DNA of 64,000 bases from Sweltsa coloradensis (taxonomy: Eukaryota; Arthropoda; Insecta; Plecoptera; Chloroperlidae): the NCBI GenBank assembly GCA_024449915.1, contig JAMZAV010000977.1:143403-207402 (forward strand), read 5' to 3'. This document shows positions 45,018 to 56,319 of the stretch, piece after piece (positions within the stretch are counted from its first letter, which is position 1; the number at the start of each line of letters is the position of its first letter). Made by a program: the position numbers and the translations under genes. The notes under the pieces were generated by a model. That model did no database searches. It worked only from the letters and a program-made list of their open reading frames with translations, and had not been told where the DNA came from.

Positions 45018-45431
45018 AAACGAGCGTAGCGAGCGTCTCCACTTGACTCTTATGGCTCGAATGTCTGTTTTGTTTTTTGTTTGTTTTTTGTTTTTTTCTG
45101 TTACTGCTTTGGTACCTACAGGTCGCACCGTTTCTCTGATCGACCTGAAATTTTGCACACATGTACATACCAACCTATACGGGTTGCTGTATAGTTTTTG
45201 AACAAAATCCGATCGTTGGTTATAAAAAATAAAAAATAAAATAAAAACATAAAAATGTTCCGATCGTTATGAAAAGTACAACATTCTCTCCTATTTTAAT
45301 TTTTTTTAGCTAAATCGGTCAAGACCTTAACGACTTATTGGTATGTAACATTATGGGAATGTCGTACTCGGGTCGTGTTTCACGTACCGGTGCTCGCTCA
45401 ACAACGCGACGGGCTTTAGCGTTTTCCTAGT
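45018..45431 (-). mobile_element. Family B repeat, copy 3
   Basis: Minus orientation: CGAGCGTAGCGAGCG..AAGTGGAGAC-type terminus at 45018 and CTTTAGCG..CCTAGT at 45431. It lacks the inner insertion seen in copies 1 and 2, so it shows the short ancestral form of about 410 bases. It lies in the intron of the transposase gene. Confidence 0.75.
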
Positions 45432-45646
45432 AGATAAATGTATTTCTAAGAGGTTATCTGCTAATGCATGCATTTATTTATTTACCATATATCGTAGGCT
45501 AATTAGAATAACAAAAATGTACAGAAAATAGTTAGCTATTTCTTCTGAAGGGGTCTTATTATTAATTTTAATTATTAATAAACCGTTTCCAGATATTGAA
45601 TAATCCATAAATAACTCGCCCCCTCGCCCCCCTCCATATTCGATTA

Positions 45647-46404
45647 ACTAGGAAAACGCTAAAGTCCCGCCGCGTTGATGGATGAGCTTTTTAAAGTTTT
45701 TAGTTTGCGTGGGATATCTTTACTTTTGCAAGTGCTTTGTTTTGTTGCCTACGCATTGTAGGTGATTGTTGTCAAGTTTCTATTGTTTCTTGTCAATTGG
45801 TATTATTTACCGTAAAAAACTTACATTAAAAGCTTTCTTTCTATGCAATCTGGCTAACTTTTTTAACTTTTTTTTTCAAAAGGTACTTCATCACCATAAC
45901 CTTAATGTCCATGTATAATATGAACGATGTAGTCCCACCCGTTTAGTCAGAATTGGCCCAAATGGCACGAAAATATCGCACAAAAAATCAAAAAACTTAT
46001 ATTAAAAGCTTTATTTTTATAGATTCTGGCTAACTTTTTCAACTTTTTCTTTCAGAAAGCAATACATCACCATTATCTTAATGTCCATGTGAAATATGAA
46101 CGTTGAAGCCCCACCCGTTTGGTCAAAATCGACCCAAATCTCACGAAAATATCGCACTAAAAATCGAAAAAAAATCGTAAAAGTAGCCTACGATATTCAT
46201 GAGAAATATTTCTTCGATTGTACCCAAAAACGTAGCAAGTCTAAGTTCAGAGATTTCGAAGGTCCCCTCAAATTTTCATCAAGATCGGATATGCCGTTTT
46301 CCCGGTAGAGAGCGAACAAACAGACGGAAAAAAAACAAAAAAAACACCCGAGCTAAATTTTTTGGGGGGTCGGTGAAAATGAAGTCTTCGCTTCGCTCAT
46401 CCAA
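45647..46404 (+). mobile_element. Family A repeat with an internal direct duplication
   Basis: Starts ACTAGGAAAACGCTAAAGTC and CCGCCGCGTTGATGGATGAGC; ends GAAGTCTTCGCTTCGCTCATCC. A segment of about 165 bases ('aaaaacttacattaaaagct' to 'gcacgaaaatatcgcac') is repeated directly at 45818-45985 and 45986-46160. It lies in the same intron as the family B copy. Confidence 0.8.
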
Positions 46405-46511
46405 TGAAGTTGAGGTAGTCGGATAGTATGCTGAAAAATCGAATCAGGCCGTCGCACCCCACCCCATAGGTTTTCCAAGTCGACCACAGTACGCCATGAG
46501 TTATTATTTAC

Positions 46512-46629
46512 CTGCATTGACTGTGTTGCTTGCATATCTATCCGGACATCAGAAATATTTGCAACTGGATGTGGGCAAACTTGGGAACCATTTGGTGATT
46601 TTGAACAAGCAATATGGTTTTTTACGCCT
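46512..46629 (-). CDS. tnp2-type transposase, middle exon
   Basis: A 118-base exon between acceptor TTCCTTTTCAG and donor GTAAAT. Its first base completes a Lys codon from the previous exon, and 39 codons follow: GVKNHIACSKSPNGSQVCPH, then PVANISDVRIDMQATQSMQ. It leaves in phase 0 to GATCAG at 44813. The Cys/His pairs may add to an N-terminal zinc-binding region. Confidence 0.75.
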
Positions 46630-47045
46630 CTGAAAAGGAATAATACAAACCATTTAGAACAGAAAGGGAGGATTACATTTTTTTAACTTTAAGGAGATGG
46701 GGGATGGTAACTTTTCCTTTTGCTTACAATGTTTTTAATATGTTAATATTCACGCAAATTTAATGCAGCTAGACTGACTTTGATACAATCAAGGGGCAAA
46801 GTGATTTCATGTGTGCAGGGGTTGTCACTTAATTTTGGTTGTCATGTTTACAAGTTTTTTGTATGCATGGATACTTAAGCCTAGGCAGGTCAATATAGGC
46901 CTACTCTAGTATATTATTAATAAACTCAATGGTCATTGCCATGAACACAACCTGAGATAATAATTTGCCAAAGAACAATTGAATGGGGACACCAAGGGTG
47001 CAAAGTAAAAGTGGACAAAACTAGGCCTAGGGTAGGCCTACTTAC

Positions 47046-47362
47046 TTTTTGATGCGATACATGGTTCTCCTTGGAATATTCTTGAGTGTGTTGCTTGAAT
47101 GAAGCTGATACTCCATGTATTGTTTTTTTCTCTTACATCGTTGTGAATCATTTCTATGATTGTCTCTATTCATTTTGCTAATGCCGCCGAGACAGCGCCA
47201 GCCACTCGATTGCTGACAGCAAGGATATTTAACACGATTAAACACTTCGTTTGGCTGACAGCCTTGCCATGCCTTTGTGTAATAAATACCTTGCCAAATA
47301 AAAATTTCACGAATTAAGAATAATTGCCATGTATACCAATTATTGTGACACTCAACACAAAC
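47046..47362 (-). CDS. tnp2-type transposase, N-terminal exon
   Basis: A 317-base exon between a TTATTTTTAG acceptor (47364-47363) and donor GTAAGT. It reads VCVECHNNWYTWQLFLIR, IWQGIYYTKAWQGCQP, then VKYPCCQQSSGWRCLGG and a basic stretch with KRKKQYMEY, ending RTMYRIKK in phase 2. The C-x2-C and CC..C sets suggest a DNA-binding zinc domain. No in-frame ATG lies near its start, so a further 5' exon must exist upstream (higher coordinate). A possible small ATG exon near 47590 does not fit in phase and I leave it out. Confidence 0.7.
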
Positions 47363-47364
47363 CT

Positions 47365-47948
47365 AAAAATAACTGATTTGGTTACTCCTGACTAAAACAA
47401 ATAACAATAACAATTTAACACTTAGGACTTAATCAATTTGTGGGAACTGGTAAAACACGTTTTTACTGTCATGGAATTAAAGGATAGGAAAACTAAGAGA
47501 TGACAAATTGGTTTTATGGAGTTGTTTATTTTTTCTTGTTGGTGTTGACCATTGTGTTGACTATTTTCAAGTTTACCGCATTCGTGCTGCCAACATTGAT
47601 GGTATGTTCCCCACGCAGTCTACATGCAGCCTAGCCTAGTAGCTAGCCTATATTTCATCTTTGTTATAAGAAATCTTTACCTTAAATGTTCTTTTTAATT
47701 TTAGGAAGCAGATTATTTGCCAAATACAATACATACAAAATATCGTGATATATTGGGAAAGGGTACCTATGAAATAGACAACGTGTTTTTATTTTTGTAG
47801 GGGGCTATAGTGCGAGCGGACGGTTTGGTTGGTTATTTTTTATTTCCCACTTGCCAGTGAGCCGAGACGCAACGTTGTTCGTTCGTTGTCCTCCACACGA
47901 GGTACAAGCGGTAGGCCCTACAAGCAAGTGTTATAAGACGGTGCAACG
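47365..47948. promoter_or_regulatory. Divergent intergenic region, possible bidirectional promoter
   Basis: Less than 600 bases separate the leftward transposase gene from the rightward BEN gene. The missing 5' exon of the transposase gene and both start sites must lie here. No TATA box is placed with confidence. Inference from gene order only. Confidence 0.35.
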
Positions 47949-48165
47949 ATGGAAGAACCAAAATATGCACTTGTGCAATGGCTTCAAGAAAACAAAAAGC
48001 AATCGGTGGTGCCAATTAATTGGGTGCGGAATTTCGATTTAAAGGAATTTCGTCAGTGTAGCGGAGGCCCCAATGCAGAGACCTACGTAGTAGAATGGCC
48101 GATCCCAGAAAGTTTTCCTTGGGCGGCTGAAAGTATACGATCCGTTGTTCTAATGGTTCCGGAAA
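47949..48165 (+). CDS. BEN-domain protein, exon 1
   Basis: ATG at 47949 opens 72 codons and one base, to donor GTGAGA at 48166. The product has the pattern PKYALVQWLQENKKQSVVP, INWVRNFD, then YVVEWPIPESFPWAA: an N-terminal 'ALVQW' module that I associate with BEN-domain proteins which are multicopy in some invertebrate genomes. Phase 1 at the end fits the exon at 54689. Reading past the donor soon gives low-complexity Leu/Pro codons and a stop, supporting the splice. It lies back to back with the tnp2-type transposase gene. Confidence 0.75.
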
Positions 48166-48239
48166 GTGAGAAACTATGGGGACTGGGCCCAGCTAGGCTA
48201 CCCTCTATCTGCCTGCCCTAGAATTGGTTGACCTTTTTT

Positions 48240-51200
48240 AAGGAAAACAGTGGATTACCCCTAGGCCTATCTTTTTTCCCCTGGGCCTATAAATTTGCTT
48301 AAGAAACCATGGCAACCGCCATAAGCCGGGGTACAAATGTTGAGATGCTCTCAAAATTTTAAATTTTTTAAAGTGGGTATATTAACAGTGAGAAGTAAAA
48401 TTAGTTTTAAAGGGAAGGTTTGGGGTTTGTGAAAACATTATTTAAAGCAATAATGAAATCTGTGATATTCGGGGGGCGTGAGTGGATTTGTGTGGGGGAC
48501 TTCAGGTTCTCCTTGATGATGCCTAGGCCTGCGGGTTGCGGGAGGGTGCAAATGATGGTTTGGAGTGGGAACTTTTTACTACAAATATTTGGTGACTTAA
48601 ATTTTCCAAATTGTCTTTGGATGGATGGGGGTGAAGTTTGTATTTGAAGGATTTTTTAGTATAATGACATTGGACTTGGTGCTTTTTAAATTTTAAAAAT
48701 TTTGACTTTTGAGGAGGTTTTTTTTTTGCCTAATCTTTTAAAAAAATTTTTGAAATATGATAAACAAAAAAAGGGATAAAGTGAGACGTGGATGAAGGTT
48801 TCACTTTAAATAGTAAAAAGGAAGAATAAAAATGTTGGAGATGCAAGAAAATGAAAGGACGGGAGCCCATTACTTCATGGCCAGCGGGTCCCTTTTTAAA
48901 AATGTGCAGGGGTAAAGGGAAAAGGAATTAAAGAAAAACGAAAAGTAAATGGGGGTGTGGTGCAGTAGAAGATCAGGGGGTTAAAAAAAAGGGTGGAAAT
49001 ATCTTCAAAACAAGTAAAGGAACTTGGGGTAGAAAGTATCCCTGTCAAAAAAACCCGTTTTCTCGCCTAAAATTGGCTGTAACAAGTCAAAGCCTAGGAT
49101 AACCACAGGAAAGCCGGTCAAATGGGGGGAAGGGTGGCTATAAGGAAGAGGAGGGAAAAAATTAGAATACATGTGCCGGGTGTGGGCTAGTAGTGAAAGT
49201 GGAAGGGAGGTAAGAAAATAAGTATGTGAGTAAAAGTATTAAACACCTGATGAAAAAGTGGACATTGGAAACGCAGAAGATGAAAGAAGGAAAAGGGCGG
49301 TGTGCTAGCCAAGTGTAAAACAAATAAAAGGGGGTGGTGGAAGAATGCACTACAGAGGTGGTAACATACAGCAAAAAAATAGAAAAAACATTTTCCGGTT
49401 TGGGAAACGGGAAAATGGGAAGATGAAAATAATTGGTAAACCTTGGAGAGGACTTAGAAGGCAACAGGAGGGAAGAAAAATGCTAGATAACAGATTAATA
49501 ATATGGGGGAGGAGATACACAAAACAAATGAAAATAAAGGAAAAAAAAGGGACCCCAACAGCAGCGGGTTTACATGAATACCACACGCTGAAGACCTAGG
49601 CACCAAGAATTCCTAAAACCCTTTGGTGGGTTGGGCCCAAAAGCAAGGCCAAAACAAAAAAAAAGCCGAAAATAAGTTGATCACAACGGGGTTTTAAAAA
49701 ACAAACTCACGGGGAACAAGTCAATCGCCACAAACTAAAGTGGGGAAGAAATTCAAAAAACGGAGGCCTGCAACAACAGAGTGCAAGCTCAAGGTTCGGG
49801 AAAGTAAAAGAAAAAGAAGAAGGAACTGAGAAACAAGGGGGGACTAAATAATGTGTGCCCCCAAAAAAAACGAAAACCTACAAATATGACTATACAAAAC
49901 TACCAAAGCTATATTGATAGGTGTTTTTAGGGGGAAGAACACAGAAAATTTCTGGAACAAAATGGGTATAAGCTAAGCATACCCGGGATTAAAAAAAAAG
50001 AGCTAAAACAAAATCGGGGAATACGGACAAAGAAGAAGCGAAAATAGTGTCCATACAAGTCGGAAATCAAAAGATTGGGCCGGAAACCAAGAAAAATTGA
50101 GGGACAAGTGGGGGGGAAAATTTTGACACAACAAAACGAATTTTAAAGGGGGGCCAAATAACCTGATGGCCTGACCACAGGACGGGAGTAATCAAACCCA
50201 TATAAAAAATATTTGTGAAGAAAAAAATAAAACGTTCTTAGACTTCAAACTTGGGGGAATAAGGAAACGGAAAAAGGGAAGCACAAATGGGGGAAAAAAA
50301 CAGATGTACATAACCATTTAAAATGGCAAAAAGGGACAAGACCACCCAGAAGCCCTACAAAACCAATCACAACACAAAAAAAAAAACAAAAGATTTCATA
50401 TCGGGAAAAACGGATTTTCCCCAAAAGTGGGTGGGAGTCAAGAAAAAAATAAGAAAAAAACTGATGAAAAAAGACAAAGAAAAGGGTACAAAAAATACAT
50501 AAAAAATAGATATAAAACAACAAACATAGGATAAAATGATTAAAATGGAACCCAAATTTTCTTCATTAAATGGAAAATTGAAAATAAGTAGATGTAATGA
50601 TGTCGAAAAAAATTGGGGATATTAGGACTGGCGAGATAAATGGAAGGGATAGGAACCAAAGAAATGAGAGAAGGATAAAATTATTATGGTCGGGCACAAA
50701 TGAAAAGGGAAAAAAAGGGTGGGATTTATCATCAGCCCCAAAGTGAAAGAAACATTTTCCATGTAACAATAAGATGACGTTTTAAAAATTAAAAAATTTT
50801 TAAATAAAGTGCTTTAGAGATCAACAATGCTTCACCACAAGTTGGGTTACGATGGCCGAAAAGGAGGGATGGCTTAACAAATTGGAAAAAGAAATCACAG
50901 AAGAAATAAAATTATGGAGATCTTAAAGCCAAAGTGGGAGAGAGAGAACGGGATATGAAAAAGGTACTAGGGGTCCATGGGGTTTGGGCCAAAAACAAGG
51001 GAAAGGGGAAATCTACTTATTTGTGTGCCGGAAAAGGGCTTCAATCGAATAGCTGGGTTTATGAAAAAAAAAGACACAAAAACCCCGGTCGCCTGGGAGG
51101 CTCATCTGAGTCAGTTTTTTATTAATTATTATAATAGCAACTGGCCAAAATATCCTGATGTAAAAGTAATTCCCCGCGTGTCTCTAGATGGAGACCACGA

Positions 51201-53445
51201 TTCTTGTAACCTTATAGGTGAACAAAAAAGACCAAAATCATGGCTAAATTCCCGGGGAAGTTCCAAAAATCAAACATGGAAACTACAGGAGGAGACTGAC
51301 GTTGTCCCTTTTGAAGACGATAGAGGAAAAAATATCCCAAACCCCTGATTTTTTATCAGTAGATGAGGGGTGGAAATTACTTAAATCGTATTATTATAGT
51401 GCTGAGAAATATGGGGGGAAAGGGGAGGTGGCATAAGAAAGGGAAAAAGGGAAAATGTGTGGTGGAAAGGGGGAGTGAAGACACTGTTAAACGCAAAAAT
51501 GTGCCCGAAAAGGGAAAAGGGTAAAAACGGACTAAAGAAAATGAAAAAAATACAAAAAGTATAAATATGAAGCTAAAAAAAAAAAGTAATGGAAGAAAGA
51601 AAAATACAATGAAAAATTTGCAACAAAATTTGAGAAGGACTTTGATACAAATAAAAATTGTTGTATGGGCTATGAGAAGCAAAAAAAACAGAAGAAAAAC
51701 CAAGATACCTGACCAAAACAATGAATCTCTTATTACTGACCAGAAGAATGAAAAACATTGGGAAAAAATATTTCAAAAACCTCTTAAATCCTAGGTTTCC
51801 TATACAACCATAACCAAACTCAGGAAAGGGGGCCTAACAATAAAATCTTTTAGAACACCCAAGAGGAAGAAATGAAAAATATGGAAATGAAATATCAAAA
51901 CGGGGAAATATTGAACAGTAAAAGCATGAAAATGGTAAAGCTTTGGGAGAGGATGAAATATTTTGGGGAGATCAAGGCTGCAGGGGATGCAGGGTAGATG
52001 GGTGTGGAGGTGACCATGCAGCTTGAAAGAAAAAAAAGGTACCCGATGACTGGGGGAAAGGGAAATTTTAGTGCCAACATTTAAGAAAGGGGCAGGAAAA
52101 ATGTAAAAATTATAGAGGAAAAAACGCTGATGAGCCAGTGTGCAAAAATATACGAAAAATACTAGATCGAAGACTACGACAAAAAGTAGAGCCAAGTTTT
52201 AGGAGGAAAAATATGGTTTAGAGCTGGCCGTCAACCCTAGATCTCATTTTGCGCTCAGACAATAATGGGGGAAAAAAAATGGGGAAAAGGAAAGAAATGT
52301 TCAGGGGTTCTTGATTAGAAAAGCATATGAATGTCCCAAAGCAAAAACTTGGGAAAAGCTTAAAAAATGCAGAATAGAACAGAGTCTAAAAACAAGAAAT
52401 TTAAAAACACATTGTCACAACAAAAGCTGTGTTCAAAAACCATTTGGGAGAAATACTTGTTTGAAAAAAACGTGGGGTTTCGGCAAAAGGGAGTGTGATG
52501 TCACCTACATTATTTACCGTTTTTTATGGATAAAATACTGCGTAAAAATTAACCCACAGAATGAAAAATCTAAAACTATGATATTTGCAGATGATAAGTG
52601 AGATGGGGAGATACCATTGAAAAAAGTACAGAAAAGCGTAGATAATGGAAGAGGAAACACGAAGTTTAACATGAAAAAAAGCATTGAAAAGAGTGAAACT
52701 TAATAGTAACGAAGAAAAAATAAAAAATCAAAAAAAGATATACTACGGGTGAAGAGCTGGCCATTGCAGAGCTTTAAATACCCCGGGGAATAACAACAAA
52801 GGACCAAAAATGACTGAAAAAATCAAGGGGAATTATATTCAGACAAATTTTTTCCAAAATGACGTAAAATTTATGGAAAAAAGAAATATCATCCGGGTTT
52901 CAAGATGTTATTTTACAAAATGTTTTTTCCCCCAAAAATTCATATGCATCCCTGCATGGGCAAAAGGGGAAAAGAAGACAGCAGATTTCAAGCAGAGAGA
53001 TAATTTTTAAAGGGGTTTTTGTGCCTTAACAAAAATAACAAGGTCGGGGCAAAATAATAGAAACAAAACTAGGGGTAAAATTTACGAATAAAAAAGGAAA
53101 AAACGACTTCGGGTATGGGCATCGAAAATGAAACAAGTAGAAACCCCAAAAGAATTTTAACCCATGGGGGAGTAAAAAGAGTTGGACGCCCCAAAAGATG
53201 ATGGAGGGCCAATAAAAAGGAACATTGAAAAAAGAGGAAAATCATGGAAAAATTAATGAAAAGACTCTGGAATAGAAAAATGGAGAGAAAATGGGGAAAT
53301 GCCCGTCATAGAGACATCGAAGTAATGAGGAGGTGTTTGAGCCCGGCTAGCAAACACTGAAAGTCCACAGCCCGAGAAAATTGGGGATCGTCACCCCCCG
53401 CCTGACTTATGTTGGAACCCGGGGGTTTGATTATTATTATTTTTT
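48240..53445 (+). pseudogene. Degenerate LINE in the first BEN intron, strongly purine-biased
   Basis: The plus strand is unusually rich in A and G, with many short homopolymers. Scattered in three frames are reverse transcriptase blocks in the right order: VPDDWGKG-like and NYRG..LMSQCAKIYEKILD near 52040-52165, FRAG..LDLI near 52215-52250, SPTLFTVFMDKILR near 52500-52545, and MIFADD at 52580-52597. The C-terminal tail near 53165-53330 has GRPK, EKRGKSW-like and NARHRDIE words. Upstream, 50977-51348 keeps a 123-codon frame with FINYYNSNWPKYPDVKV. Indels every few tens of bases destroy the frames. The start is set only roughly. Confidence 0.65.
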
Positions 53446-53493
53446 TAACTTGGGGCCTAGCCCGGCCTAGGCCTACTTGTTTGGAAACGTAGA

Positions 53494-53516
53494 GGGGGGG
53501 GGGGGGGGGGGGGGGG
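53494..53516. repeat. Poly-G run, 23 bases
   Basis: Uninterrupted G tract. A second of 20 bases lies at 54561-54580. Such tracts form quadruplexes and are also prone to sequencing error. Confidence 0.9.
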
Positions 53517-53590
53517 CACAAGGGGGGCCCAGGCCTAGGCTAGCCGGCTAAGCTTGGGAAAAATTTGGGGAGCCTACTAGGCCAGGCCTA

Positions 53591-53999
53591 CTCTTTCGGT
53601 TGGGAAAGGCCAACTTGTAAACACTTTTTTTAAACTGTGTTTTGTGTGTTAAAGGTTTTTAAGTTTTTTTTTTGTTTAAAATGCGACGTAAAGGTTTTGA
53701 AGGTATTTTTTTTTTTTTTTTTTTGGGATTTTTTAGTATTTTTTGTAAGGTTTTCTTCAGTGAATGTACGGCTCGGTGGCGTGCTCATTTCTGCTGAGTG
53801 CCTAAAGGGGGCGTCACTCCTCGCTACTTATAACTTACTTTTGTTTATAAAACAGCATGAAATGAAACTTGTGAGTGCATTTTTTCATTACATACAACTA
53901 CAAATTCAAAATATAAATCATTTAGGCCTACAGTGGTTTTGCAACGTTTTTGAGAGAACAAAACAGTGGTGAAAAGTTGGCCATTCCCAACCGAAAGAG
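53591..53999. mobile_element. TA-flanked MITE
   Basis: CTCTTTCGGTTGGGAAAGGC and its near-complement ending CCAACCGAAAGAG at 53999 form inverted ends of about 25 bases. TA lies on each side (53589-53590 and 54000-54001), typical of Tc1/mariner-like insertion. No coding capacity; a T-run at 53707-53724 disturbs the middle. Confidence 0.75.
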
Positions 54000-54560
54000 T
54001 ACCAAATTTTGTAGGCTAGGGATACCTAAGGCTTAGGGCTAGGGCCTACTAGACCTAGGCCCTAGCTCATCGATTTCTCGCTCAACTTTTGTGCGTAATG
54101 CCAACGTTTGAAAGTTAAAATTAGACCTAGCTACCTAGATGGCAGTCTTGACTACAAGAATCCAACGTGCTTTGCGTGACCCTCATAAACCCCTCGTACG
54201 GTAATTTACTAAATTGCTTTTGGGTGCGCTTTTAAATTTCCAAGTGTTGGCGCGACAGTAAGGAGGTAAATCTGGGTGGTAAGTTTGTTGATGTAAATTA
54301 TTGTCATTTCCGAACACAGATTGAGCACAGCTGCAGGAAAGTGCACCAAAGTATTAATTTGCTCGATGTTGGTGTTTGTCCAACTGTTAGGCGTGTGGCC
54401 TGATTGGTGATTGTAAAGCCTTTACGCTATAGACCTAGGCCCTAGGCTTATATTTGTATAAGATTGACTGGTACCAGTACCCGTGGAGGCATTTTCACTT
54501 ATTTGCAGAGCCCCAGGCATATAGGCCTAGGCCTAGTAATCTGGATCAGCAATTTGCAAT

Positions 54561-54580
54561 GGGGGGGGGGGGGGGGGGGG
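54561..54580. repeat. Poly-G run, 20 bases
   Basis: Uninterrupted G tract about 110 bases before the acceptor of BEN exon 2. Confidence 0.9.
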
Positions 54581-54688
54581 AGAACCCATCTCATATGCCT
54601 AGATGCTACAGAGCTGCATTTTGCTATTTTGCCTACTGTAGCCCTACCTGATTTTTTTCACCTAGCTATGATTTCATGTTTTTTTCAG

Positions 54689-55013
54689 AAAAGGAATCTT
54701 TCCTTTCTAAACAAATTTCAGATAATGGTAAGCAGAATGCCAAGGTACTAGTGAGCAAAAGTGGGCCTAAACCCAAAAAAAAAGAGGAAACCATCAGTAA
54801 AAAAATGGAGGATTCAACCAACATTAGGCCTAATAAGAAGGAGGACACCAATAATAAAAAAAAAGAGGAAACTGTAACCAATAATAAAAACAGGCTGTGG
54901 AAGTGGAAGCCACGGCGGTTTCTGATGATGGCCTAGTTATTGACGATGGAACTAATGAAAGTGACTTAGACTTTACACCTTATGTCTCAGATTATGTGCC
55001 CTCGGATGAAAAG
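54689..55013 (+). CDS. BEN-domain protein, exon 2 (frameshifted)
   Basis: Acceptor TTTTTTTCAG, donor GTAGGT. The first part is a Lys/Glu/Thr-rich linker (KSGPKPKKKEETISKK, KKEDTNNKKKEET), the second an acidic stretch (AVSDDGLVIDDGTNESDLDF, VSDYVPSDEK). The two parts are in different frames. The shift falls at an A5 tract near 54885-54890; one more A would join them. So the frame is broken either by a real mutation or by a homopolymer error. The acidic end leaves in phase 0 to exon 3. Confidence 0.6.
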
Positions 55014-55449
55014 GTAGGTAGGGCTACACCTTTTTAAAAGCATATTTTTTAACTTAGGCCTACCGTAAGTAGGCCTACTTAATTATTTTTTCGACAGGCA
55101 AATTTAGCAAATTTAGACATACAGAAGAAAGTAATTTAAAAAAACAAAATTTCTTTAAACAATATAAGCCTAAGCTGTTACGTCAGTTCCCATCCAATTT
55201 TGGAACTATGAGTGCTATCCAGCCTGCTACTTAGTAAGAAAGACAACACATTAGGCCTACACACACACTACATATATCTACCGTACATATCTTTCATTTA
55301 AGCTTTGTCTCATATATTAATTTCGATAAATCAACATGAAATCAATTACCCCTACCTATTGTTGAACGTGAAAAAGTTGATGATTCATCCTGAACAGTTC
55401 GTAGGCCCTAATATCATTTCCAAATTTTGCATGTAGGCTATAGTAATAA

Positions 55450-55960
55450 AGTAGGTACTTATATATTGATATCCGCACTTGGTTGCAAAAATAAGCCGTA
55501 AAGATCCATTGCGAGACATAAGTCCAAAACGTGAAAAAATGGGAAATCCAAAACATGGAATTCAAATTCAGGAAATTCCCATAAAACCGCTTAGGCCTAT
55601 CTTAAGATTTACTCAATTAACCTGCGCGTTCACATTGATTTAAACGTTGATATACAGTAGGCCTACGCAAATTTGCATTTAAAAATTCTGTAGGCCTACG
55701 TTTGGAATAAATTTCTAAAGTTGACCAAAATGCAGTACCGGTAGGTAAATGACTGTGATTCCACAATTTTTTTAATTAGCCTAAAAAACGATAAATTAAT
55801 TTAGGAATATGCGTACTCTAACTGGATATCATAGATTATTCTTTATTAACGTTTGTGTGAAATTTGATAACGGAAAAAAAGAAAGCTGAGCGCCTCTACT
55901 TGTATTCGCACCAGCCTCAGCGACTCCTCGCAAGTAGGGCCTATCCTGGCCTTTTGATCA
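55450..55960 (+). repeat. Dispersed repeat R, copy
   Basis: Follows 24570-25060 with many changes: 'ttgatatccgcacttggttg', 'aagatccattgcgagacata', 'aagtccaaaacgtgaaaaaa', ending 'gaaagctgagcgcctctac'. It sits in a BEN-gene intron. Confidence 0.65.
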
Positions 55961-55982
55961 AAATAAATATTTATCATTACAG

Positions 55983-56226
55983 GCTGAATCAACAAATGAC
56001 AGCATGAATAATGATTCCGAGCATGATTCCGAGGCTGAAGCAAAAAAAAAAAACTTGAAAAAATAAGGGCCGACTGGAAGGAATACAAAGAAAAACGCCC
56101 TGAAATTTATGGGGAGGGGGAGCCCATCACGTACCAAGTACCAAGTACCAAGTACCACCACCAGTCACCAACACGGGAAGAACTATTGAAAGAAAACGCG
56201 GATCTTAAAGAACAGCTTCTTAAAAG
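55983..56226 (+). CDS. BEN-domain protein, exon 3 (frameshifted)
   Basis: Acceptor TTATCATTACAG, donor GTAAGA. It begins AESTNDSMNNDSEHDSEAEA, meets a 12-base A tract at 56042-56053, and after a shift of one base continues IRADWKEYKEKRPEIYGEGE, then REELLKENADLKEQLLK, a likely coiled coil. Without the shift a stop follows at once. As in exon 2 the break is in an A-run. The exon leaves in phase 1, which matches exon 4. A 7-base direct repeat (AGTACCA) lies at 56138-56156. Confidence 0.6.
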
Positions 56227-56319
56227 TAAGACTCTAGCCCTGGTCATCTGAGGCCTCCGCCTACATGACATATGCCGTACTAAGTGAGAGTTTCCTACAT
56301 TGGAACTAGTGCTTAGGAT

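Noticed and set aside
49162..52195. Several Phe/Leu-rich minus-strand frames resembling membrane proteins
   Set aside because: They are the complement of the A/G-biased LINE region; the bias alone gives F, L, S and P codons.
55975..56160. Minus-strand frame of 67-80 codons with Phe-rich stretches
   Set aside because: It is the shadow of BEN exon 3, including its A tract, on the other strand.
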